Assembly (NCBI GenBank): GCA_018663505.1
Contig: JABJQG010000047.1
Span: 1 to 37,312 of the forward strand
DNA: 37,312 nt
From: Pseudobdellovibrionaceae bacterium
GTDB taxonomy: Bacteria > Bdellovibrionota > Bdellovibrionia > Bdellovibrionales > UBA1609
Direction of reading: 5' to 3'
Shown here one piece after another: positions 1-6,171 of this stretch (position 1 is its first letter; each line of letters opens with the position of its first letter). The notes under the pieces were generated by a model that had not been told where the DNA came from, made no database searches, and worked only from the letters and a program-made list of their open reading frames with translations. Position numbers and translations under genes: made by a program.

Positions 1-136
1 TAAGAAAAGACTTCACTCATCATTAGGCTATAAAGCGCCAGAAGAGTTTGAGAGTGAGGTTATGAAACTAAAACAGACAAGTCGACCTGTTCAGAAAATA
101 TGGGGCCGAGCTGTCTAGTATCAGGGGCGCACTCCA
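1..136 (+). mobile_element. Right end of an IS3-family insertion sequence (left part outside window)
   Basis: The window opens inside an IS3-family element. The plus strand carries the last codons of its transposase, and read from the other strand the sequence ending at 136 begins TGGAGTGCGCCCCTGATACT and continues with AGACAG, the type of terminal inverted repeat (CCCC...CTAGACAG) found at IS3-family ends. The tip is placed at 136 (...ACTCCA). The left inverted repeat and any target duplication lie outside the window, so the exact border is inferred. Confidence 0.75.
2..118 (+). CDS. IS3-family transposase (OrfB, DDE integrase), C-terminal fragment
   Basis: The frame starting at position 2 gives KKRLHSSLGYKAPEEFE and ends at TAG 116-118. 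This is the conserved C-terminal tail of IS3-family OrfB (rve integrase core), where an R/K-x-H-S-S-L-G-Y-x-(S/A)-P-x-x-(F/Y) motif follows the catalytic Glu helix. The protein is cut by the window edge, so whether the transposase is intact cannot be judged. The next gene's apparent ATG at 100 lies inside this reading frame. Confidence 0.85.
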   Translation, partial: KKRLHSSLGYKAPEEFESEVMKLKQTSRPVQKIWGRAV

Positions 137-1560
137 AAAATGAAGTTCACTTTGCTGCTATTGATGCTATTTTAGGTTCAGGGAATGGCTTATCAAAGCT
201 TCATGAGATTTCAAGTTCTAAAAAAATAGGATATGATACAAGAGTAAAAGCTCTAAATTATTTAACTAGTTTTGGCAGAAAATCTACTTTAGATGTTTTA
301 GTGAGAATACTGGTAACTTCGTTTAAAGTATTTGATGGGAAGACAAAAGATAGATTTGAAGTAGGACGGGATAAATGGGAATTAATTGAAAAAAATAACA
401 ATAAGGAAAGACCCATTATAGAAGCAGCAACCTCTACTTATTTGAGGCTTGCAAACAAAATAGAAGATAATCATAACAGTCTAAAAAAATTCCTAAATTT
501 AACACTAAGTAAAGATAGGTCTGCTAGTGAGAAGTATGAAGTTTCATATGTAAGCCAAAGCCGCGGAGAAGATGCTTATGGTAAGCCAACAAATAATCTT
601 CTGGCTGATGCTTTGTATGATGCTTTGCAGAGTCAAAAAACGGGGGAAAAGAGTTACCTTGAGGAGTCTTTAAAAGAGCTTATTGAATGGCCTAAATATA
701 AACAGTACATTTATAAATCATTTACAGAAACATTCACTGGCTCCAGCCTTTTTGACAAGTGGCATGAACACCTTTTGCAATCAAAACTAAGCTCTGCTGA
801 TGAGCTAAGATTAGCTCTTAATTTGATTGTTCGATCAGATAAGAGATCATTAAGAGAGATTGCTTTGTCTACGCATAATCTTTCTACACTGTATAGAAGC
901 GCACGCTTCTCTGGTCGTACTGTAGGAACTGGGAAAGACTCCACCATCTTGACTTATCCAGAAATAATAAAAATTTGGACCAAGTGGCGAAGAAAGGGGC
1001 TCACTGGTAAAGAAAAGGATAATTTTTCATATTTTCTTACTGGAGATAGAGGATACTTAAGTAATAAAATCTATTTATGGCAGGGTGAAGCTTTTAAACA
1101 AAATGAAGACAAATTTGTTAAATACCTGATTTATGAAGTTAAAACAAAGCAAATGAGTAAAGTGGAAGCTTCTTATTTAGCTAAAGAGTTTTTTAGAAAT
1201 AGTGAGGAGGGGAACATACCCTTTTGGATAGTAAATGGCTACCATGCTATGGAAGGTGAGGCAAATAACCTAGTCAGGTCAAGGCAGGACTCATTAATGG
1301 GAATTCTTGATACTGATACAAAGAGTAATACCTTTGGTCAGAATGGTAAAGCTTTGGTTGAGAGTCACTGGGAAGCATACTTATATGCATTTGAGTCTTA
1401 TGGAAAAAATATGAATAAGCATGGAAGGAGCGCTTATGTGAAGCCGTCTAAAAATGACTTAGTAGCTATGAAATTGTGGGAAGATGCTCTTCTCGAGCAG
1501 GCATTTTCAATAGAGCAAATAAAAGCATTAGCTGATACTTCATTTGTTACAGGGCCATAA
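100..1560 (+). CDS. Uncharacterised 486-aa protein whose 5' end is supplied by the IS end
   Basis: A long open frame ends at TAA 1558-1560. Its first ATG (100) lies within the IS3 transposase tail, and the first ~12 codons are translated from the IS inverted repeat; from about residue 13 (K-N-E-V-H-F) the sequence is host DNA. No other early start with a good ribosome site is visible, so the native N-terminus was probably removed when the IS inserted. The product looks soluble and helix-rich, with Leu-rich segments around residues 45-75 that recall HEAT-like repeats, and has many Trp and Tyr residues in its C-terminal half. I recognise no catalytic motif or family. It could be a truncated pseudogene or a gene now driven from the IS. 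Confidence 0.6.
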   Translation: MGPSCLVSGAHSKNEVHFAAIDAILGSGNGLSKLHEISSSKKIGYDTRVKALNYLTSFGRKSTLDVLVRILVTSFKVFDGKTKDRFEVGRDKWELIEKNNNKERPIIEAATSTYLRLANKIEDNHNSLKKFLNLTLSKDRSASEKYEVSYVSQSRGEDAYGKPTNNLLADALYDALQSQKTGEKSYLEESLKELIEWPKYKQYIYKSFTETFTGSSLFDKWHEHLLQSKLSSADELRLALNLIVRSDKRSLREIALSTHNLSTLYRSARFSGRTVGTGKDSTILTYPEIIKIWTKWRRKGLTGKEKDNFSYFLTGDRGYLSNKIYLWQGEAFKQNEDKFVKYLIYEVKTKQMSKVEASYLAKEFFRNSEEGNIPFWIVNGYHAMEGEANNLVRSRQDSLMGILDTDTKSNTFGQNGKALVESHWEAYLYAFESYGKNMNKHGRSAYVKPSKNDLVAMKLWEDALLEQAFSIEQIKALADTSFVTGP

Positions 1561-1680
1561 TGTTGAAGGAATCAACTACATAATATCACATAGCGTTTAG
1601 AAGATCACATAGAAGGGCTGCTTTGCACAAATACGATTACGGTGATGGGTATCTCAAAAATGCTGGGTTTATTTATGGCC

Positions 1681-1711
1681 TTTGAACCAATGACCTTCGG
1701 GTCATGAGCCC
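1681..1711 (-). other. tRNA(CAT)-like fragment: anticodon arm to T-loop
   Basis: On the minus strand, bases 1711-1681 begin GGGCTCATGACCCGAAGGTC and continue ATTGGTTCAAA. This matches tRNA positions ~27 to 58: an anticodon stem TTGGG/CCCGA (with two bases just upstream), loop CTCATGA with anticodon CAT, a 5-nt variable region, and a T-arm start GGTTCAAA. No D-arm or acceptor stem can be built around it and the T-stem does not close, so it is not a functional tRNA. It could be a recombination remnant (an att half-site of an element that integrated in a tRNA gene). Confidence 0.5.
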
Positions 1712-1745
1712 AATGATTACAGTAATCTCTTAAAAACACCTAATG

Positions 1746-1793
1746 ATGACTCAAAGCAAAAGGTTCGATAATCGTCCACTACACCCCGCCCAT
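1746..1793. repeat. ~48-bp imperfect direct repeat, copy A
   Basis: ATGACTCAAAGCAAAAGGTT followed by CGATAATCGTCCACTACACC is repeated with about 80% identity, by eye, at 2947-2994 in the same orientation. The shared core reads GCAAAA(A/G)GTTCGATAA(T/C)CGT. The two copies bracket the GreA-like and phosphatase genes. The function is unknown. Confidence 0.5.
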
Positions 1794-1951
1794 TAAATTT
1801 CACAAATTCTGAATCCCGAATACAGTTAACAGTATTCCAAATGGTTAAGATTTCGGGTTTCATTAATTTGTGCAATTTGATACTGCGTTGCAGATCAAAA
1901 AGGCGCATGTTATCTTTTCTTTATAATAGATAATTAAAAAGAGGTGATATT

Positions 1952-2203
1952 GTGAGTGAAAAACAAAATATAATAGAGCTTGGGTCGCATGTCATGGTCA
2001 CAGGTATTGAGTCTAATCAAGATCTTTCCTTTCATATCGTAGTAGCGAAAGAGGCTGACGTTAGGCGTGGTAAAGTTTCAAATGTTTCACCGTTAGGGCA
2101 AGCTTTGCTCGGTCAAGCCTCCGGCATAAAGAAAGGTACGGACACACTTTTGAGGCACACCGAGTCTCAAAAGTGTGTCCGTACCTTATCCTTAATTGAG
2201 TGA
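1952..2203 (+). CDS. GreA/GreB/Rnk-like C-terminal domain protein, 3' end altered
   Basis: An 83-aa product with a GTG start at 1952 behind a strong GAGGTGAT ribosome site. Residues ~10-62 match the FKBP-like C-terminal domain of transcript-cleavage/anti-pause factors (GreA, GreB, Rnk): G-S-H-V-M-V, then F-H-I-V-x-x-x-E-A-D-x-x-x-G-K-V-S, then S-P-L-G-Q-A-L-L-G. There is no N-terminal coiled coil, so it could bind RNA polymerase but not cleave transcripts. From about residue 66 the protein is translated from a perfect inverted repeat (2133-2187), and the final beta strand expected after the S-P-L-G-x-A-L-L-G motif is missing. It is probably a 3'-disrupted gene. It converges on the phosphatase and overlaps its end by 37 bp. 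Confidence 0.65.
   Translation: MSEKQNIIELGSHVMVTGIESNQDLSFHIVVAKEADVRRGKVSNVSPLGQALLGQASGIKKGTDTLLRHTESQKCVRTLSLIE
2133..2187. repeat. Perfect 22-bp inverted repeat with 11-nt loop
   Basis: Arms 2133-2154 and 2166-2187 are exact reverse complements (core GGTACGGACACACTTTTGAG) around the loop GCACACCGAGT. No T-tract follows on either strand, so it is not a textbook intrinsic terminator. The left arm encodes the abnormal tail of the GreA-like protein and the right arm encodes the last residues and stop of the convergent phosphatase. It resembles a REP/MITE-type palindrome. Confidence 0.8.
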
Positions 2204-2871
2204 AGAAATGCTTTCTGACTTCCAACTTCTAAATAATGAGGGTTTCTTTTTTTGACCTGTGCAATTAATGAATCATATTGATGACCCATTAACAAATGAG
2301 CCGCAACTAGAATTGTAGAAGTCCTTCCAATACCTGCTAAACAATGAACAGCAATTATCTCATTATCTTTTTCCGCTTTTTTTATGACCTCGGCTAATTG
2401 GTGGGCATGCTCCATGGTGGGCGCCTGCATATCATTTGTGGAAAAATGGTGTAGAGAAAAATGTTCTTTTAATTTTTCGGCATCATGATGATCCTCGGTA
2501 AGACAAATAATTGTGTCGATACCATTTTTTTTAAAAAATTCAATTTCATAATCTAGCCTTTGATCACAATAAAAATAACTGAAGGTTTCGTTGGATATTG
2601 AAAGATTTTTAAATATTTTCCTATTGTTAACTAATTTTTCAAAGGCCTCTGTAAAGCCCTCTATAGTTCTCATTTTTTCGATGGTTTTCTTTTTCTTTTT
2701 GTCAAGTTCAAGAAAAATATTTACAGCTGGAATAAAAAAATCATCTAAATGTTTATGAAAATCTTTAAATTCAACCTTACTAGAAGGGAACTGCCCTAAC
2801 CAACTCACCAACATTGCTTCATCGTAATCAAAACCAAACCAAGATAATTCATTGAATCCAGGCCTTGCCAT
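2167..2871 (-). CDS. Dual-specificity (tyrosine) protein phosphatase-like protein
   Basis: A 234-aa cytoplasmic protein with the cysteine phosphatase signature H-C-L-A-G-I-G-R-T-S at residues 176-185 (nucleophile Cys177, phosphate-binding Arg183). Asp147 in a T-N-D-M-Q loop is placed ~30 residues upstream, where the general acid of DSP/PTP enzymes lies. Residues ~55-95 are Lys-rich and helical. It should hydrolyse a phosphoester (phospho-Ser/Thr/Tyr or a small phosphate); the substrate is unknown. The ATG at 2871 has no clear Shine-Dalgarno. The last six codons and the TGA lie in the 22-bp inverted repeat, so the C-terminus may have been changed by its insertion. No kinase partner is adjacent. 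Confidence 0.85.
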   Translation of the reverse strand: MARPGFNELSWFGFDYDEAMLVSWLGQFPSSKVEFKDFHKHLDDFFIPAVNIFLELDKKKKKTIEKMRTIEGFTEAFEKLVNNRKIFKNLSISNETFSYFYCDQRLDYEIEFFKKNGIDTIICLTEDHHDAEKLKEHFSLHHFSTNDMQAPTMEHAHQLAEVIKKAEKDNEIIAVHCLAGIGRTSTILVAAHLLMGHQYDSLIAQVKKRNPHYLEVGSQKAFLHSIKDKVRTHF

Positions 2872-2946
2872 ACCAGCAATTTTATTATCCTCAAACCACC
2901 AAAAGCATTCATAAATATTAGTTATAACGGTTTTTAGGATTAGGCA

Positions 2947-2994
2947 ATGAACTCAAGCAAAAAGTTCGATAACCGTTCACTCTGCCCCACTCAA
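2947..2994. repeat. ~48-bp imperfect direct repeat, copy B
   Basis: This second copy of the repeat at 1746-1793 (core GCAAAAAGTTCGATAACCGT) abuts and overlaps by four bases the stop codon of the SWIM/J-domain gene. Both copies have the same orientation, and the interval between them is ~1.15 kb. Confidence 0.5.
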
Positions 2995-3644
2995 CTGCTC
3001 AGGTAGGCGGCGATTACGTCATGGTTTTTATTTAGCATGATGATTTCCTCGTGGGTCCCACCCTTGTCCGGGTGAAAGACGCGGGCGAGAATTTTACGAG
3101 CAGTACCCAGGGCTTCCACCTGCAGAGGGCGTGAGAGCTCAAATCCGTTGACGGAGAAATAGGAGAGAGCCACCTCCACTTCGTCAGGATACACAGATGT
3201 CACGGCCGAAATAGCTTGTTTTTTGTCGCGGCGGATCTTTTTATTACGAGCTTTGTTTTCCTCTTTGAGTTGTTGTTTATACTCGGCTTGACGTGCTTTG
3301 GCAGCCAGACTCGCGGCCGATTCTGGCTTGGCGGCAGCCTTTTCAATTAGAGATTTCCACGCTAATAAATCGGAATCAATAGCTTCGAGCTTTAGAAGTG
3401 TCGCCCATATATGCTTACAGAGTCTTCCCTTCTTGGCAGCGGGGCAAGTGCAGTCGGCTTGAATGCTTGAACTGGCAATATCCTCGGCGACAAATGATAC
3501 ACGCGGAGCCCCTGAAGCTTTTACATAAGCCTGCGCCTGGGTGTCTGAAGCGCTGGACATAGAAATGACATCCTTGTTAAAGAGGTCCTCGCCCTGTTTT
3601 CGGACTTCGGGGATGAAAAAATCTGCTAGAGTATCCATGGTCAT
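2991..3644 (-). CDS. SWIM zinc-finger and J-domain fusion protein
   Basis: A 217-aa protein. Residues 65-78 form a SWIM zinc finger (C-T-C ... C-K-H; Cys65, Cys67, Cys76, His78), a nucleic-acid or protein-binding module. A Lys/Arg/Ala-rich helix spans ~105-145. The C-terminus carries the end of a J-domain with the H-P-D tripeptide at 191-193 (F-H-P-D-K-G-G-T), the element that stimulates the ATPase of Hsp70/DnaK. This suggests a DnaK co-chaperone directed to a SWIM-bound target. G+C by eye is about half, clearly above the neighbouring genes, and codon choice is different, so recent acquisition is likely. Start ATG 3644 (a second ATG at 3638) lacks a good Shine-Dalgarno. Confidence 0.8.
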   Translation of the reverse strand: MTMDTLADFFIPEVRKQGEDLFNKDVISMSSASDTQAQAYVKASGAPRVSFVAEDIASSSIQADCTCPAAKKGRLCKHIWATLLKLEAIDSDLLAWKSLIEKAAAKPESAASLAAKARQAEYKQQLKEENKARNKKIRRDKKQAISAVTSVYPDEVEVALSYFSVNGFELSRPLQVEALGTARKILARVFHPDKGGTHEEIIMLNKNHDVIAAYLSS

Positions 3645-3964
3645 ACAGACTTTGTACTTAATTTATCCATTTAGAGCAAGGGCATAATCGTGGTTTTCAA
3701 GGCCCAAAGAACGACGAACTGTCCACATCTTGTTAATTTGTAACACTAGAAACTCATCTTAAGTATCACAATGCTCTACTTCTTTTTTACATTCTTGCAC
3801 GAGACCTTTAAGTAATCCCCAGTATATTTAATAAATAACCTATTTGTATTCTATTTCTCTGTTTTTTTGCTCAACATACAAAATATTAAATAATTAGAAT
3901 TATAACTCTAATTAAACTCCTAATAAAACCGATACATTATAATGCAAACATAGAGGACATAAAG
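3645..3964. other. Intergenic region between SWIM/J gene and histidine kinase
   Basis: This 320-bp interval is AT-rich and has no open frame I can support. A TATAAT lies at 3938-3943, 27 bp before the kinase start, with no convincing -35 (TTAAAC at 3912-3917 is 20 bp away). An AGAGGA ribosome site at 3952-3957 precedes the TTG start at 3965. Confidence 0.4.
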
Positions 3965-5419
3965 TTGGTAAATGTAAGTACGTTAACAACATTATTAGTA
4001 ATTTTTGGAGTGGTATTGCTATTTAATAGTTTGCTATCAGTTGGCCTAAATCTATTGTATAAAAATAAACTCTATAAAATTTCAGCATTCCTCTGGATAA
4101 CTACATTTGTAAATTTTATTCTTCAAGGTATTTTTCAAGATAAAGATATGTTAACAGTTCTTGCATTTTCTACCTATTTTCCTACGTCTATCCTGTTTGT
4201 GCTTTTTTATAAAGAAACTATTGACTCAAAAACTATCAAACTAAATAGATACTATATCTTTGGTGCAATATGTATGGTTTCCAGCATCCTCTCATCACTT
4301 ATACATTTTAACTTTATCATAGCAGCGCTTTTTCCAGCAATTGCTATCGCATACCCTATGCTAGATATTTCATTTAAAGCTTTGAAAAATTTTAAATCTA
4401 ATAATGCAGTTGTTAACCTTTTTGCTATTACAATATTTTTAAATGCTTTGCACTTTATAGATTATCCTTTTTTACGTCACAACGACGACAACGCTGTGGT
4501 TGGTTTTTCAATTGCATTACTATTATTATTTGCTAGCTCCATCATAATACCCAGCTTAAGTATTTTAAAAATATCCAACAGATACTCACTTAGATTAGAA
4601 AAAAACGTGAAAAAAAGAACAGAAAGTCTAAATAAAGCCATGAGTCAGCTTCAGCTAGCTGCTGTGGAAATTGAAAATAAAAATGCAGATTTAAAAAAGA
4701 AGACTATAGATAATGATGCATTAATAAGTATACTTTGTCATGATTTAGCAAATCCAATTACCGTTCTAAAATATAAAGTAGAAATACTCTCTAAAGGTAC
4801 TAAAAACAGTAATTTAAATGAACAACAAATAAGTTCAATAAATAAATCTCAAGAATTAGTTAACAATATGATTGAAATCCTTGATGATGTTAGAAAAATG
4901 CATTCAATTCGACTTGGAAAGCTTAATCTAACCTTAAAGCCTGTGAATTTAAATAATTTAATTAAAGAAACATTGATGCTTTTTAGCGAACGAATAATTG
5001 AAAAAAATATTAAGGTAAATACTGACTGCACTGTAAGTAAGTTAATACTAAAAGCTGAAGAAAGTACGTTAAAAAACCAAGTTTTTGCCAATATAATTTC
5101 AAATGCCATAAAGTTTTCACATAAGGGCGGAGAAATCAATATATCCTCAACAGAAACAGATAATGAAATTAAACTCTCAATTCAAGATTTTGGCATTGGC
5201 ATCCCTAGCGAAATGCAAAAAAATATTTTTAGCTTTAAAGTGGCCACCAATAGAAAAGGAACCGACGGCGAAAGGGGAACTGGGTTTGGATTTCCAATTG
5301 TAAAAACCTGTTTAGAACTGTTTGGTGCTGACATTGAAGTAAAAAGTAGAACTAAGGAAGAGTACCCTGACCAAGACAGCGGCACTCAAATAAATATAAA
5401 TTTCAAGAAAGTGGCTTAA
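3965..5419 (+). CDS. Orphan membrane sensor histidine kinase
   Basis: A 484-aa protein with TTG start 3965, 7 bp after AGAGGA. Residues ~5-200 form about seven hydrophobic transmembrane segments, a 7TM-type sensor without a large periplasmic domain. A charged coiled-coil linker (~208-250) follows, then a HisKA domain with the phospho-acceptor in I-L-C-H-D-L-A-N-P (His259) and an HATPase domain with the N-box F-A-N-I-I-S-N-A-I-K-F, G1 D-F-G-I-G-I-P and G2 G-T-G-F-G-F-P. All key residues are present, so it should autophosphorylate. No response regulator or receiver domain occurs in the window, so the partner is elsewhere. The gene stands alone and converges on the diiron-protein gene. Confidence 0.92.
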   Translation: MVNVSTLTTLLVIFGVVLLFNSLLSVGLNLLYKNKLYKISAFLWITTFVNFILQGIFQDKDMLTVLAFSTYFPTSILFVLFYKETIDSKTIKLNRYYIFGAICMVSSILSSLIHFNFIIAALFPAIAIAYPMLDISFKALKNFKSNNAVVNLFAITIFLNALHFIDYPFLRHNDDNAVVGFSIALLLLFASSIIIPSLSILKISNRYSLRLEKNVKKRTESLNKAMSQLQLAAVEIENKNADLKKKTIDNDALISILCHDLANPITVLKYKVEILSKGTKNSNLNEQQISSINKSQELVNNMIEILDDVRKMHSIRLGKLNLTLKPVNLNNLIKETLMLFSERIIEKNIKVNTDCTVSKLILKAEESTLKNQVFANIISNAIKFSHKGGEINISSTETDNEIKLSIQDFGIGIPSEMQKNIFSFKVATNRKGTDGERGTGFGFPIVKTCLELFGADIEVKSRTKEEYPDQDSGTQININFKKVA

Positions 5420-5442
5420 TACTAAGTTAAATCAGTATTTTT
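5418..5442 (+). terminator. Possible weak terminator after the histidine kinase
   Basis: AATACT (5418-5423) and AGTATT (5434-5439) can pair across a 10-nt loop, followed by T residues. The stem is short and AT-only apart from one C-G pair, so this is a weak candidate. Confidence 0.3.
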
Positions 5443-6171
5443 CGTATTAAACAATTTTGTTTTATCTCTGTTGTATTTAAATCTTGTATTTCGATCATCA
5501 TACCAATTATCAAATATATTATCAAACATACTAAATATAGAATCAATAGCATCTTTACAATTAGTTAATTCATGGGAATTTAATAGTGTATCATATTTAA
5601 TTTCATCTTCTTCCCAAAGGTTATGTGACTGCTCTTTTTCTACATGGGTACGTCCATAGTATTCAAGTTGCTCAAACATCTCTTCACGCCTTACTCTTTG
5701 TTCCATATGTTTCGCAAAAACTGCAAAAACAGCTTCTAAAATTTCAATGATCACCAAAGAGTATATTGGAGATTTTGACAGCTTTATATAATGGATGCTG
5801 GTATAAACCACATCTCTAACTAAAAATGTATCATCTGACCACAATTGGCTTAACACATCATTTGCCGAATTTCCCCAAGTATCCATGTCAAAACCTAAAC
5901 ACTTCAAGTCATGAAGGTACCACTTCCAATGATCCTTATCTTCTAAACAGTGTTCATTCACTAAATGATCATATTTCGAAACAGGATTTTTAATTTTTAT
6001 CAAATCCAACATATCCTTAAATGACATTACTAAAAATGCCTGAGAAGGAACAAATGCAAACCTATCTTCCTGGTTCATATCCTCTGATGATAACCAGGTG
6101 CAAAATTGGCTTTTATTGAGCTTAGCTTTTCTTTCGTTTATTAAATCGTTAATAGTTTTAATCATTATCAT
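5422..6171 (-). CDS. Haem-oxygenase-like diiron oxidase/oxygenase family protein
   Basis: A 249-aa all-helical protein. The ligand pattern of haem-oxygenase-like diiron oxidases (HDO; relatives of CADD, UndA, BesC, SznF) is visible: Glu73-x7-His81 in one helix, Glu143/Glu146 in a second, and His176-x3-Glu180-x2-His183 in a third. A conserved D-R-F-A-F-V-P-S-x-A-F segment (36-46) is also typical of this fold. Such enzymes use O2 at two irons for N-oxygenation, desaturation or C-C cleavage. Its ATG overlaps the stop of the flavoprotein gene (ATGA), so the two are translationally coupled and probably act on one substrate. A second ATG two codons later is an alternative start. The substrate cannot be read from the sequence. 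Confidence 0.7.
   Translation of the reverse strand: MIMIKTINDLINERKAKLNKSQFCTWLSSEDMNQEDRFAFVPSQAFLVMSFKDMLDLIKIKNPVSKYDHLVNEHCLEDKDHWKWYLHDLKCLGFDMDTWGNSANDVLSQLWSDDTFLVRDVVYTSIHYIKLSKSPIYSLVIIEILEAVFAVFAKHMEQRVRREEMFEQLEYYGRTHVEKEQSHNLWEEDEIKYDTLLNSHELTNCKDAIDSIFSMFDNIFDNWYDDRNTRFKYNRDKTKLFNTKNTDLT

Larger units (their letters stand above)
1561..1951. other. Gene-poor stretch with tRNA-like fragment and repeat A
   Basis: This 390-bp interval holds no gene I can support. It contains a tRNA-like fragment (1681-1711), a GATTAC-T-GTAATC dyad beside it, and the first copy of a ~48-bp repeat (1746-1793). A 63-codon minus-strand frame crosses it but has no ribosome site and runs through repeat A. 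The start region of the GreA-like gene follows, with a strong GAGGTGAT Shine-Dalgarno at 1941-1948. Confidence 0.5.

Noticed and set aside
1591-1685. Short plus-strand frame (Y-D-Y-G-D-G-Y-L-K-N-A-G-F) after the first gene
   Set aside because: Only ~30 codons without start; too short to support even as a remnant.
1717-1908. 63-codon minus-strand frame between the tRNA fragment and the GreA-like gene
   Set aside because: No ribosome site, no recognised motif, and it runs through a repeat whose other copy lies outside any such frame.
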